Shown here piece by piece: positions 44,975-56,704 of a stretch of 64,000 bases of DNA. The position numbers and the translations under genes were made by a program. Source of the stretch: Takakia lepidozioides (taxonomy: Eukaryota > Streptophyta > Takakiopsida > Takakiales > Takakiaceae); assembly GCA_030704615.1 (NCBI GenBank), contig CM060731.1, positions 55,780,256-55,844,255 on the forward strand. Reading direction: 5' to 3'. Within the stretch, counting starts at the first letter, position 1. Each line of letters opens with the position of its first letter. The notes beneath the pieces were generated by a model. The model was given only the letters and a program-made list of their open reading frames with translations. It ran no database searches and was not told the origin of the DNA.

Positions 44975-46370
44975 ACCCACATTTCTCTTATCTCCTAGCC
45001 ACTCTCTCCGGACCAACTCATCACCACCCATCATCAGCTTCTGTCATTGCAATTCTTTTACCAGAAACTGCCGCAATCTTATAGTTGAGCATCTTCCGAG
45101 GATGTCACATGACATGCTGCTATCTTTGATTGGACGACGCCAACCTCAAGAAGGTATGTTCAGGTAAAGTTAAATCTTACCTGAAGCTGCTGCAATTCAA
45201 GTAAGTTATTTCAACCCTTATTCTTTATTTGTTGTCTTGCTGGCTCATAAGACCATCGGTTCTTCCCAGGGCAAATTGTACTACCGCATACGGGACTTAC
45301 AAGTGTATCACAATTGGGGACGCACTGAGAAGTGTTGGATTTAAAAGATTAGGGGTTGCCAGATTGGAAGGATATGGACGGAAGATGTCAGTCCTAGGCA
45401 AGGAATTTGGAACCTTGAAGGACTATCAATTAAATTGATGAGCTAGCATTGAGGTCTGGGGATTTTTACTGTGCCCATGTCGAGCGTATTTGAAATGCCC
45501 GTTGACTCATTGGCTACATCGTTCTGTTTTATTTTCTCCCAGTCAAACTAATAAGGTTATAGAGAATGTGAGATCAGATTATACTTCGGTGATTCGACCT
45601 CCTCTATGGGTGTGATATGTAGCGGGGATTCATTTCTTCACAGATAGGCAAAGGATCATCCCTAGAGGATTGAGCTTGTACAACTCATACAGCATACAAC
45701 TTAAACACAATACACAATACTCTGAGAATACCCAAGAAAACATCCCTTCTTAGATTTCTGCCTGCTTGAGAGAGTTTATAGATAGTTAGCTGGGAAAATC
45801 TGCATGCCTAAGCAGAATGACTAAACAGTAATAAGAGAATACTTGTGTAACCATAGCAACAACTGTATCTATAGCTCAAATATGGCACATATTCATCTGT
45901 CAGTGCAATGCTGGTACAGGAGATAATGATTGTCACAAGCCCAGCCTGCAAAGTTAGTCAAGGGTCTATCTGAAGCAGCACCGCGAGAAAATATAAACAT
46001 AGCCACACGAACAGACCCAAACATGGACTGCTGAACAAATATTTCCACAAAGGCTGTCCCTCTAATCAACCTCACAAAATCAACATGAAAACCTTGTAGC
46101 GAATGTGTGCCCGACATGGGGACCTTTTTCTGGTATTATAACAGTGTAATATGTACTGCATTGAAGTTCTAAGGTATATGGATTGTATTGAGTTTGTGAT
46201 GTAGAGAGAAAGGGTTGGAGTAGTGCATAGGGTGAAAGGCCAGTGATGAATTGAAAATCCTGAGAGCCTCCTGACATGGGAACCTTTTTCTGGTATTATG
46301 AAAGTGTAAATTGTACTGCTTTGAAGTTCTCAGGTGTATGGATTGTATTGAGCTTTGCGATGTATAGAGA
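44975..46370. repeat. Dispersed non-coding repeat, copy 2, left part
   Basis: Collinear with 8812-10330 but lacking the SINE pair of copy 1. It starts about 45 bases after the CTPA stop codon and is interrupted at 46370 by LINE-1F copy G. Confidence 0.75.
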
Positions 46371-49300
46371 TTGTACTCATAAGACGTTCTTTGCCGTAGC
46401 CTTGTGGCCATTGACCCCGCGCCCAGTTTGAGCGGGAACAAAAGGGACAGAACCTACCTCTGTCAGGGGCTGACGTTGGTAGTAAGACTTACCTTCATAT
46501 ATAGAATTAATCCGGGTTTTCCAGATATCCTCTAGAAATCCCTTCACACAAGCATCAATCTGCTGTGTGTGATTTGCCCAAAAACTAGGCCTCAGGAGGG
46601 CCTGGGCTTTTGGCTCAGCCTCGAGACTTTCAAAGCTGGTAAACAGGGGTACAGGCACAATTCCCTTGATAGATTTGAAGAGAGCGTCTCTTTGGTGAGA
46701 GAACCCCGGACAGTGTATCAGAAAATGAATATTGTCTTCAGATTGCCCACACAACGGGCAATTGCACTCTCCCTTTCCTCTCTGCTTCTATTTGCTGTTC
46801 AAAGGTAGGCTTCCTGCCCTGAGTTTAAATTTCAGTCTAGTGCCGAGAGTGGGTAGACCCTTGAGGCATCCAAGATGTCCTCCCCCATGTCACAGACTGG
46901 AAACAAGTTCAGGGAAGTTTTCTGCCTAACTTCATTTTCATCAGACAATCTCATGGCAACAGACATGGTTGAGGACACTTACTGTAGGTCTAGCAGTTCT
47001 AGAACCGTCCATGATTGGTGAACCGGCAAATCCATTTGCAACTCCTCCGGAAATATTACCCGAATGGTATTTCTCTCCTGTGTCTCAAATACTTCGTACA
47101 GTCCCTAATAAATTACTAGGTGTTCCTTTAATGGCTGCAGTACCTGCGGGATTATTGACAATACCTTTTCCGGAAAATGTGAATAAATTTTCAGAATCCT
47201 TTTCGTCGTCCAGTAGCTACAACAGTTTTTCCAATCGGTACCGCAGTAGCTCCTCGGTTGGGTATTGGGGCTGCTTTACCTATCGATAAATCTTTAACTC
47301 TAGGGCTTTTTCGAGACAAGTATTTAGTGGACACTACAGCCTCTAAGTCAGATTTATCCAGCAGGGTCAAGACTTGCGGATCCAGGTCCAGGTCCTTGAG
47401 GATCTCTTCTACTCTCTTCTGCCAGGACTTAGCCTGTTTGACAGGGCGGTCCTGTTTCCAAGATATAGAGTCGATTAACTTAGGATATCTGGTGTTGGGC
47501 ATATGTTGCAGCTGACCCCACCATCTGACCTTGAATTCATCTCGTCGGGAGCTTAAGGACGGAATGCCAAACTCACCCCGAACAGCCACATTGGCTGTTT
47601 TGGAGCACGCTGACATACACTCCTTAAGCACCCCCACTTGAATGGATTCTAGAGACTTAGCCTGGTTGGAGTTATCAACCCATATAGCAGATGCGTACTC
47701 CAAGGCAGGTCTAATAACGCGACAAAGCATGGTTTTCTTAACCTCAGAGGTGACCCCTCTGCAATGGAAAAAGTTAGTGAGCCCCAGAGCTTTGCCCTTG
47801 CCAGTTTGAACAACTTTCCGGATATGTGCATCCCAATTACAATTGGAGGAGAACTCAACGCCCAGGTAAGTGTAGGAAGGGAGGACCGGGATCTCTTGGC
47901 TACCCCACTGCCACTTAAGATCACTTCCTCCCTCTCCTCTGTCATTGAATGCTACCACTGCACATTTGCTGACATTAGCCTCTAGCCCCCAAAGATCAAA
48001 GTATCTCTTCGCGCAATCAATCAATTCCTGGAGATTGGTTGGAGGCTCAGGGCTGGTATGGTGGTATCACCCACCCTTAACCCAAATCCCTCACTTTCCA
48101 CATCCTCGAGGAGTTGATTGATGAAAACATTGAAGAGGAGAGGGGAGAGAGCACATCCTTGAGCTACACCTTGGTCTATGTCAAAGAAGTTGGACTTCTG
48201 TCCGGTAACAGTGACACAGCTTTTGGTGTGAGCATACAAGTTGTGGACAACTCTCCACATCTTTCCCTTGATCCCACAAGACCAGAGGCGGAACCATAGG
48301 CCATCTCTCCACACTGTGTCATAAGCCTTTTTGACATCCAGGAAAAAGACATAAGTGGGTTTCCTTCTTTTTTCCTTCCCTGGATAATCTGGCTTAGAGT
48401 GAAGATATGATCCACACAGCCCCTGTTTCGCCGAAAGCCAGCTTGGCCTTCGTGGAAACAACCTCTAGACTCCAGATCAACCTCGAGACGAGTACTTATA
48501 ACTCTGCAGAATGTCTTGCCAACAGCATTGAGGAGCGTGATGCCACGGTAGTTCCCCGGTTCTTCTCTGTCACCCTTCTTGTATAGATTGACAATGACCC
48601 CCTGTCGCCAGCGAAAGGGGATCATTTCAGTCTTCCAGATAAGGTTAAAGAGGAGAACTAGGGCCTCTATCATGGGATCGCCACCGTGCTTGATAAGCTC
48701 GTTGACAATACCATCAGGTCCACCAGCTTTATATCCATTTAAATGTTCAATTGCATCCACAATCTCAGAAGAACTAATGGGAGCATTATAAGCCATTGAA
48801 ATATACTCCAGTTCATCAGGGCTGTTTTGAATCATAGGAACAGTCTTTCCAACTGTGTCCCTCCATTCAGGAGAAGACCCCTCACTGTTAGACCTAGAAG
48901 TTCTGCCAAGGATACTGTAGTGAGTTTCAAAGGTTTTGACAATGTCAACCGATGAAGTCACGACTGCACCTTTAGTAGTCTTCAGCGCTTGTACTTGCTG
49001 ACCGTTTTTCGGCTTGTACAAACGTTGAAGGGCCAACCAGAATTTCTTGTCATTACCACCATGGTGGTTTGAGTTCATTTCACTGTATAACTTGTCCCAG
49101 TATAATTTCTTCTGAGACCTAACAAGCTGATTGATATCTTTACGGAGCTGGTAGTACCTCGCCCACAATTCTTTGTTGGTTTCCAAATTGCAGCACTCTT
49201 TATAGAGGGCTCGTCTCTCAGCTATCTTGAGTTTAATCTCATTAGTCCACCAATTAACTGCTCTACCGCAGACAATTAGTTTCCTCCCAATGATCTTGTC

Positions 49301-50352
49301 AGCCACGGAGGAAACGAAACTCTCCCAAGAGTCCACTGCCCTTTCGACTTTATTTCTTGCGTTAACAGAGCGTGACTGAAGTTCTTGGAGTGATTGGACA
49401 AAATGAGGGAGAGCCTCTTGCAAGGCCCGGACGTACTCAGCCTTGACCTCCTCATTGTGGAGTTTTTCTATGCGCCACTTCCGAATCGAACGTTTCACAG
49501 ATCTCTTGGTGGTGGGAAAACACCTTTTGATCTCAGTCCAAACCAGGAAGTGGTCAGAGGTACCAATATCAGTTCTGTCGATCAACACATTGGCACACTG
49601 GGGGAACAAAATTTTGTCCATTATGATATAGTCCACAATGGAACGTTCCCCAGTTTGGGATTTCTCACGAGTCCACTGCACTTGGTCACCTCTTGTCCTG
49701 TTATTCAAGGTCAAAAGCTGAAGCTCTTCTAGACAGTTAATTAACCGTCTGCCATTAGAATTCAGCTCGTCCTCATCAAAAGGTCCAATGATATCGTCCT
49801 GATGGATCCCTTTGCCCACCCGGGCATTGAAGTCCCCCAATAGTACCACCTGACCTTTGGCAAGGAACGAAGCACAGTCCAGCTTTACATCTTCGAAGGC
49901 CTTGTCTGCGTCAGCACTAAGGGTCCCCTCTGTGGGCATGTAAACACAACCAACAAAGAGGTCCTTTGTACTCATGCCGCCCTTCAAATTCAGTTTTAGC
50001 CAGATACTATGCTCGTACCTCAAACCCTTGTTGATAATTTCACAATTGTCAAACAAGAAATCACGGACAAAGAATCCGACCCCTTTTTGACCGCGTTTGG
50101 CAGAGGCTGCCTTGAGAGTACACATCTTACCTGCCCATTTATAACCAATGACATCTCCAACCAGTTTATCCGACGTTTCCCATGTTTCTTGCCCAGCACA
50201 GATATGAATATCATTAGTCCGAAGAACTTGTCCCACTTCAAGTTGTTTCCTTTGGTTGGTCAACCCTGAGAAGTTGAAAGTGGCAAGCCGCAAGCCAGCC
50301 CTTTGCGTGTGAATTGTTTGTCGTCTAGGTAGCTTGTGATTGCTCCTGTTCT
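46371..50352 (-). mobile_element. LINE-1F copy G, 5'-truncated, carrying plastid DNA
   Basis: Minus-strand copy with a long intact frame 50293-48176: endonuclease ([43 protein letters not shown]), linker, and RT start ([41 protein letters not shown]). A frameshift near 48360 and a small deletion at 48050 (which removes the YxDD box) end RT. The C-terminal zinc knuckle remains. A 349-bp petD fragment is inserted at 46980-47328. The duplication CGATGTATAGAGA flanks it (46358-46370 and 50353-50365). The 5' end stops within the segment just before the endonuclease. Confidence 0.92.
46980..47328 (+). pseudogene. petD: Nuclear insertion of plastid petD (3' part)
   Basis: Encodes the C-terminal two thirds of cytochrome b6/f subunit [22 protein letters not shown], then [21 protein letters not shown], and after a one-base T insertion near 47190, [16 protein letters not shown]. 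At eight codons the sequence has a C where the conserved residue needs a T (Pro for Leu, Ser for Phe, Arg for Trp). The stop position is CGA (47312-47314), which C-to-U editing would make UGA. So this is a copy of unedited plastid DNA. It sits inside LINE-1F copy G with GGACACT repeated on both sides (46973-46979, 47329-47335). It is not expressed as a protein. Confidence 0.93.
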
Positions 50353-50795
50353 CGATGTATAGAGAAAGGGTCGGAATGGTGCTTTGGGTGAAAAGCTAGT
50401 AATGAATCGAAAATCATGAGTGCTCTTGACCTGTCGATCTTGTCTACATGCGATTTTCTCCCAAAGCTTAGTGTACTAATGATAAAAAGAACATACCACC
50501 CTTAGCGCAAGAGTTGAACACTAGACCACGGTTAACAACATGCGGCAAAGTGATTCCTTTCATGACAATGCAATCATGGGTACCACAGCCATAGGAAGAG
50601 CAATCAACCCAATTTATCTTCTTCTCATTATTCACATGTCCCTTGATTTGATGTAATTTTATTAATATAAACTAATCCAACATAGCTTCGCAACTAAGTT
50701 TTTCAGTCCAAATTTGAGATATTCAACAGTACTAGAAGGAAAAAATTGAAAATTAGAAAACATGGAGAGTTTCGGATTGTTACATATCAATAGCT
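50353..50795. repeat. Dispersed non-coding repeat, copy 2, right part
   Basis: Resumes the repeat broken at 46370 and matches 10318-10735 (GAGAAAGGGT, CTGTCGATCTTGTCT, ATGCGGCAAAGTG, AACTAATCCAACATAGCTTC). Confidence 0.75.
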
Positions 50796-53190
50796 GAAAT
50801 GTTTTGGCCAAGTGCCCTTATTTGAAGTGAAAAAAAACGATTTTCCCAAAAAAATAAAAATAAAAAATCTTGCAAACTTGGAATGAGGTGAGTCCTAGGA
50901 GAGAGTGGAGGTAACAAGCAACAAACCCCATGGATGCTCACCATGTGTTCAGAAGAATGCGTGAACAATCTTTGATCACGTGGACTTTAACGTGATGGAT
51001 TTACCATTTTTCTGGCAGGAATGGTTTGGAGACCAACGAGCAAATGATGTGAGAATGCACTGCCCAAACCCATCACGTTTGTTTGTTTTTGCAATGCACA
51101 CAAACCTGTGAGTTCCGGAAAACACTAAAGAGATTGAAGGAACTATCCGGGCAGTCCATGCAACCCCCCTCTCCAACAATAGTTTGTTCCCAGGAATTCG
51201 CATCCCACGCACACATTGCAAACAGGACAACAAGGACACACAACCATCCCATTTCAAAATTGGCCCTGAATAAAAGTAAAAGAAAACTTGATATCAAGTG
51301 TCACAGTCATCAGAATCACAATCGACCTCCTGTGTTATGTCATCCACAAAGATTCCGGCCCCAACACCACCTCTTCTACCACGGCCGTCGATGGTTGGAC
51401 TGCGAGTGCCATGAACGGACATGCTTGCTGTGAGTGTGACGAGCCCTGAGCGCGCGTAGTCAGGGTGACGGCATATTAGTCTAGGGGGGTCGTGGTAAGT
51501 TGCGGTGTAGGTTGGGCTCACTAAACCGCCTATCCAACTGCGGTTAGTGTAGGGGGTCCATGGTCGTACATGGTGGCTATAATCACTATCTAAGTCCTAC
51601 CGGCAAAGAGAAATCACGTACTCCTCTTCACAGGGCGAGTTTGCGTTTCTAAGTCCTACGGTATCCTACAATCTACTCAGTAACTGCCCTCCAAGTCTTT
51701 GTGTTTTATTGTCTAATTCCTACCGCCTAGGCCCCCGAGCCGCCTATAGCCGGGACATGTTTTAATCCCTTCACAAGGCACCTGCCGAGCCTAGGAAGAA
51801 GAGGGAAAATCTTCCTCTCCCAATGCCCCTTCTTCGCCGAGTGCTTGAGTTCAAGTCACCTCTAATGGAAGGGCGAACGCTTCTTACCCCAGTGCCTAAA
51901 TACTTTGTTTTAGCAAAGGAGTGGTCAAAATGTCTATCATCATCCAATAGGTTCACCAAGCTCAATAAGGTGGTTCTAAGCCCCTCAACTCAATAAGTTC
52001 AATCAGTTTAATCAAGCCTTTCAAGCTATAACGTGCACCACGTGCATCTATCCTATTTAAGCAATCTCGCAAATCAGAAATGCTGGAAAATAAAAGAAAT
52101 TAAGTAAATAAATAAATAAAACCTCCCCTATAGAAAATCATGTGGGGAATCCAAAGATATCCTTGGCGCCTAAAGATGCCCTTGGGAACCGAATGAGAAC
52201 CGAGGAACACCCAGCAACCGTTCCCTGTCGCGGGGAACTGCCGCGGCTCTATCGGATGAATGAATCTCACTGAGAGCTCATCCCTGCCATTACATTCGTT
52301 AGTCCAGAACATGCATGCGTAAATAATAAAATAACCACTAGTGGGTCCAAGCCAGATTTTACCCCCTTACATTATTTTAAGACGCTGGTGCGCTTTCCCT
52401 CCGTGGAAAAAGTCAACCTCTACCTTGGGCTCTGACACAAAGGCTCACTGAAGCCGAGTTTTTAGGACAAAGTACTTCCTCTCCTCCCTTGTCTCTCGAG
52501 GTCTCCGCCTCTGGCTCACTGCTCACAGGCCCGCTTGGCTCTCTCTTGGAGTCATAAGAACGCTCCCCTCCAAGGCTACGTCCTCCCAAAATCCTAGATA
52601 GCCGTGGACCGCTGCGGTTAACGCCGGCGTCCGCCGGTCCGTCTCAACTTTTGGTTATCTCGCGGGTTAAGACCCGCACCCTGCTCGCACGCTTCAGGGC
52701 CTCACGCCTGAGCCACGCGGCTGATGGACTTGATCTCAGTACGACTTAAGGTCAGCGCTGGGCCCGCTCCTCGTACGTCGTGGCTGGGCCACGGCTGCCT
52801 CCACGCTTTTAGTAATCGAGTACCTACTCTCTAGGCGCAGCACCCGGGCTCCTCCCAGGCTGCTCGCGACTTTGGGGCAGCTGCTGTCAAGCGAAATTAG
52901 CCCGCCCAAACCCCAAGACAAAAAAATACAACCCACCCTCCCCTAGGCCTCCATGGCTTGCTAGTGGGGGGGGGGGATTAGCACATAGTGGCCTTATAGT
53001 GGCCTTGTATCATAGATCCAGCCTACTGGCCTACCTTTGCCAGAGCTGGCTATATTCAAATTAGTAATCAAACACAAAGATTCCTTCTTCAAACAATTCA
53101 AATACAAGCCTCTATTGGTGCCCTTTCCAATAGGCTATGGGGTTCTTCCCCTGTCAATTCTAGACATGAAATAGTGGGTTTCCACAATGC
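50796..53190. other. Intergenic stretch, nothing recognised
   Basis: No gene or element could be named. There are A-rich (50829-50870) and AATA-rich (52100-52120) runs and a G homopolymer at 52968-52977. The GC-rich part (52500-52920) has no recognisable RNA or coding feature. Short open frames lack domains. Confidence 0.3.
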
Positions 53191-53194
53191 ACTC

Positions 53195-53920
53195 TTGTCG
53201 CGGCCCTTCGCCTTGAGGGCAGGGGGTCGGACACAAGAGGGGCTGCCCCTGTGGTGGGGGCAGTGGCAACAATAGATACGGGGGCTGAAGCACCCTTGAG
53301 TGCCCAAGGCTCTCAAGGAGGCGGAGGTGCTCACTAGGTGGAGCCCCGCACACCGGGTTGCGGTGGGGGTGGTTCCACGAGGGGTGGGGGTAGCTTAGTG
53401 GGACTTAGTGGGGGTGGCATAGGACTCACCATGGGGGCGGAGACCTTGTGGTGGGAGTTGTGGGGAGTCTTGGGACTCATCACGGTCCAATGGGGCCGTG
53501 GTGGGTGGGCCAAGACTCACCGCGACCCATCACCGGGAATCGAGGGTTTTCGTGATGGTTCGCCATAAAATGGCATGGTTGTTTGTGAAACCCCCGCGGA
53601 CAGTCACAGAAGTATATATAGGGAGTAGTAACCCCGAGAACGGTGCAAGCCCGTTGGTGACCAAAAACTAGTGAGTAAGCGTGCGAGCCGGGAAGCGACC
53701 AAGGTGTGGGAAGCTGTTCCGGACTGCCATCGACCAAAGGGAATTTCCACTTGGCCCAAATTAAGAGAGGGTCAAGTGGGGGAGTAAAGGGGGACCGTTA
53801 TGTCCCGGTGAGCAGCCGAAGCTCCGAGTTGGCCCGGCGGCCAGTTTGGGAGTTAGGCGCGTGCATCAAAGCGAATAACTATGACTTGAAGAGGAGCTTA
53901 CCGAAGTAAGGTGCGCAACA
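53195..53920 (+). repeat. Probable 5' LTR of a Ty3-type element
   Basis: A TATA-like AGTATATATAGGGAG lies at about 53609, and the stretch ends ...GCGCAACA two bases before a primer-binding site. The 5' limit is uncertain; TGTCGCGG near 53196 is one possible TG start. The G-rich upstream part (53340-53470, GGGGGTGG words) would be U3. No second LTR is in the window. Confidence 0.5.
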
Positions 53921-53922
53921 CT

Positions 53923-53934
53923 TGGTATCAGAGC
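53923..53934 (+). promoter_or_regulatory. Primer-binding site for initiator Met tRNA
   Basis: TGGTATCAGAGC is complementary to the 3' end of plant initiator tRNA-Met, the usual primer for Ty1/copia and many Ty3/gypsy elements. It lies two bases after the presumed LTR end and about 95 bases before gag. Confidence 0.85.
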
Positions 53935-54013
53935 TTAGAGTTCAGTACGCGATCGTCCTTGAGATCGGCCTCATCATGGGGTTGGGCAAGCCTAAGCGAA
54001 TGATCCTGGTGAG

Positions 54014-54603
54014 CCCGATGGGGGCAACGTGTCACTGAAGCGGCAATTTGAGAAGGCGGTTCATGCTTTTGAAAGCGAGGCCGCTCAAGAACGGGAGGTA
54101 TGTGGGGAGTCGGAGCCCGAGGACTTCTTGGGGGCTCCGGAAAACCAACAGATGTCTCCCATGCCAGCAGCCTTTTGGGAAGGGTTGTTGGCGCAGTTTG
54201 GCGGAACGTTGAAAGACGTGTTGAAGGCGGCTAATGCCACTTCCACTAAGGCAAAGTTTAAGGTGAAGCCTAAGGAACCCGGCACCTTCGAGGGCGTCCA
54301 AAATCGGAAAGCACTAAACACCTGGCTCTTGGAGCTGGAGCAGTACTTCCGGGCGGCCAAGTTGAGTGACGAGGATCGGGTGGAAGTGGCTCCCACTTAT
54401 TTGAGGGGCTATGCTCAACAATGGTGGCAGAAACGCCTTCATGACCGAGGTCCAAACCCAGAAACCTTGAAGTGGAGTGGGTTCAAGGAACTTACGAAAA
54501 GACAGTTTGTTCCCCTCAACGCGTCCTAGCTCGCCCGGGACAAGATGAGGAATTTGACGCAAACGGATGACATTCGGGGATATGTTCATGCTTTCAATAG
54601 AGG
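54014..54603 (+). pseudogene. Ty3/gypsy gag, truncated
   Basis: Plus-strand frame with a Gag core: GTFEGVQNRKALNTWLLELE, QYFRAAKLSDEDRVEVA, YLRGYAQQWWQKRLHD, FKELTKRQFVP. A TAG at 54527 interrupts it, but the frame continues with ARDKMRNLTQTDDIRGYVHA until homology ends at about 54600, where ATGAGCCT repeats begin. No zinc knuckle, protease or RT follows. It is the 5' end of an LTR element cut short. Confidence 0.8.
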
Positions 54604-54662
54604 TTTACTATTTCATGAGCTCATGAGCCTATGAGCCTATGAGCCTATGAGCTCATGAGCGG
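54604..54662. repeat. Short tandem repeat of ATGAGC(CT) words
   Basis: Repeats of TGAGCTCA and TGAGCCTA directly at the truncation point of the preceding gag. The same word class appears in the old LINE region near 22620-22730. Confidence 0.7.
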
Positions 54663-55870
54663 GCATCCGCGGAATTGGAATTTTTGTGCATTTATTGACG
54701 GTATTATGTCCTCATACCTCGATAATAGGGTTTGTTTCTCCTGGTCCAGGATGCGGAATGAGGTATTTCGGCGTCGTTATTCCACGTCACGACTTTAAAA
54801 CATTGTGCAGGACAGGAAAGAGACACAAACTTGTAGCCCTCACAAGTGTCAAGTTATTTTACCACTAGTGTGAAACTAGCTAGGAAATAGCTAGCTTTTA
54901 CATATTGACATTTGGGATTGGCCCAAGTGTCAATCCAGGGGTCAAGGCAGATTTAGGCCCTGGAGTGGTTATCTTCACGGCAAGCGCGGGAGGCTCATCT
55001 TTCTCGAGTTGAGCCTCACCGCGCCTAGCTATGGCGCCGTAGTGTGGATTCCCCATGGCGTGGGGTGCACTTGGCTTGACTTGTATTTGAGTGATGAGGT
55101 TATATATGCATGAGTTTATGCTTCAGCTTTGTGAGCTCGCATGAGCTTGTGCTTGTATTCTTCCTCTTTATCACTCGAGAAAGATGAGCTCGTATCTATG
55201 AGTGCTAGATACGAGTTAGTTGTAGCACTTGTGGTTTTTGCTTGAGAATGAGAGAAACCAAGTTGTTATGCAAGGAGCACCGTGGAGCTCTTGGTTGTTA
55301 GAAGCGGAGGCGATGTGGGTTACGAGGTGGTAAACCTTGGCATTCGATCTTCAGCTTCAGAGATGAAAGCACCATACTGTAGGTAATTCCAGAGCACCTT
55401 GATGGTTTCAGATTGTGTACATGCATGAGCAAGCACGATTGGGAAGAGGACCAGTCAAGAGCAGGTTATAGTGGCTTTGGTGGCAAAGCTGAGAACTGGA
55501 CTTGGGAATGCGAGCTGTCATTGTGTGAAGGATTGCAAGACCAAGCGAAAGGGCTGATTTGGCTTGGGGCAAATCAGTGCACTTTGTGGAGTATGGTGAG
55601 ATTGGGTTTCAATCTCGAGCTTCAGCATTGAGAGGGCTCTTGTCATGGCGAGAGCAGGGCTGGAACAGGAGCTAAGAGGTGCGGCAAGGCCATGGAATGT
55701 GTACCTAGGGTTACAGAGCTTGGAAGAAGAGCTCTTGCACCACAAGAGAAGTGTCTTGTGGCTGGAAATGTAAGCCTTAGGGTTTCATGAGCTTGGCAAA
55801 GGCTATGGAGTGCTTAGTCTTGTCTTAGAGAGCATCAAGGAGCCAAGGAGCCAAGATAGGGGGCTGATAT
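54663..55870. other. Intergenic stretch, nothing recognised
   Basis: No gene is recognised. Many GAGCTTG / CTTCAG words recur and lead into the tandem array that follows. Confidence 0.3.
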
Positions 55871-55879
55871 CTCTTGTGT

Positions 55880-56330
55880 GAAGAGGTTGCATGTGTGGAG
55901 CATGTATTCAGCTCATTGAAGCTTCCATCTTCAAGCTTGGAGGACAAGCAAGGAAGAGGGAAGGGCTGACTTCCCTTATGTGAGGGCAATGCATGTGTGG
56001 AGCATGTTATCAGCCTGGTGAAGGCTTGCACTTTCAGGTGTGGGAGTGCAAGAAAGGAAGGAAGGGGCTGGTTTCCATGTAGGGCATGTGGAGCATGCTT
56101 TCAGCATGCTGAAGCTTGTATTTTCAGGTTTGTGGGTGCAAGAAATGAAGCAAAGGAGCTGATTCTTTTATGGTGAGAGTGGGGCATGTGTGGAGCATGC
56201 CTTCAGCCCATTGAGGCTCTTGTTTTCAAGCTTTAGAGAGCTAGAACGGAAGGTCTAGGGCTGGTTTCCACTTGGAGTGAAAGAAAAGCACTTGTAGGGC
56301 CTATGTGAGTTGGGGTTTCAACTTCAAGCT
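55880..56330. repeat. Imperfect tandem array, period about 100 bp
   Basis: Four units start near GCATGTG(TG)GAGCATG at about 55889, 55991, 56085 and 56187. Each continues with a TTCAGC..TGAAGCTT segment, a CTTTCAGGT/TTTCAAGCT segment and GGGCTGGTTTCC. Units are diverged. No protein is implied. Confidence 0.6.
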
Positions 56331-56704
56331 TGAAGGGAGCGCAACTCTTGAAGCAGCAGGTGTAGGGGGCTGGAAGAGGCTCTAAGACAGATGCTATGGC
56401 CAAGGAGAGTGCTTGAATGAGTGCTCACAAGGGCTGGGAACCAGCAGGGCTTGGTTGTTTGCCATTGAGTTTAGTGGCGTGTTTGGGTAGGCTAAGTGAG
56501 AAAGAAGGCTTGGTTTGTGGCAACCACCTCATGGCTTAGGGCTACTATGGTGGTGTGTGGGAGCCGAAAGAGCAAGGATACCTTGCTGATTTCCTCACAG
56601 CCACCATAGCTCGGTGGAAAGAAGCCTAGAGTCCAAGAGACACAAACCCTAGCTTGGCGTGGCTAAACCCCTTGGAGAAATGGCTAAACTGCCAGAGCGG
56701 CCAT

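Noticed and set aside
52380-52920. GC-rich block as possible rRNA
   Set aside because: No recognisable conserved rRNA segment could be read on either strand.
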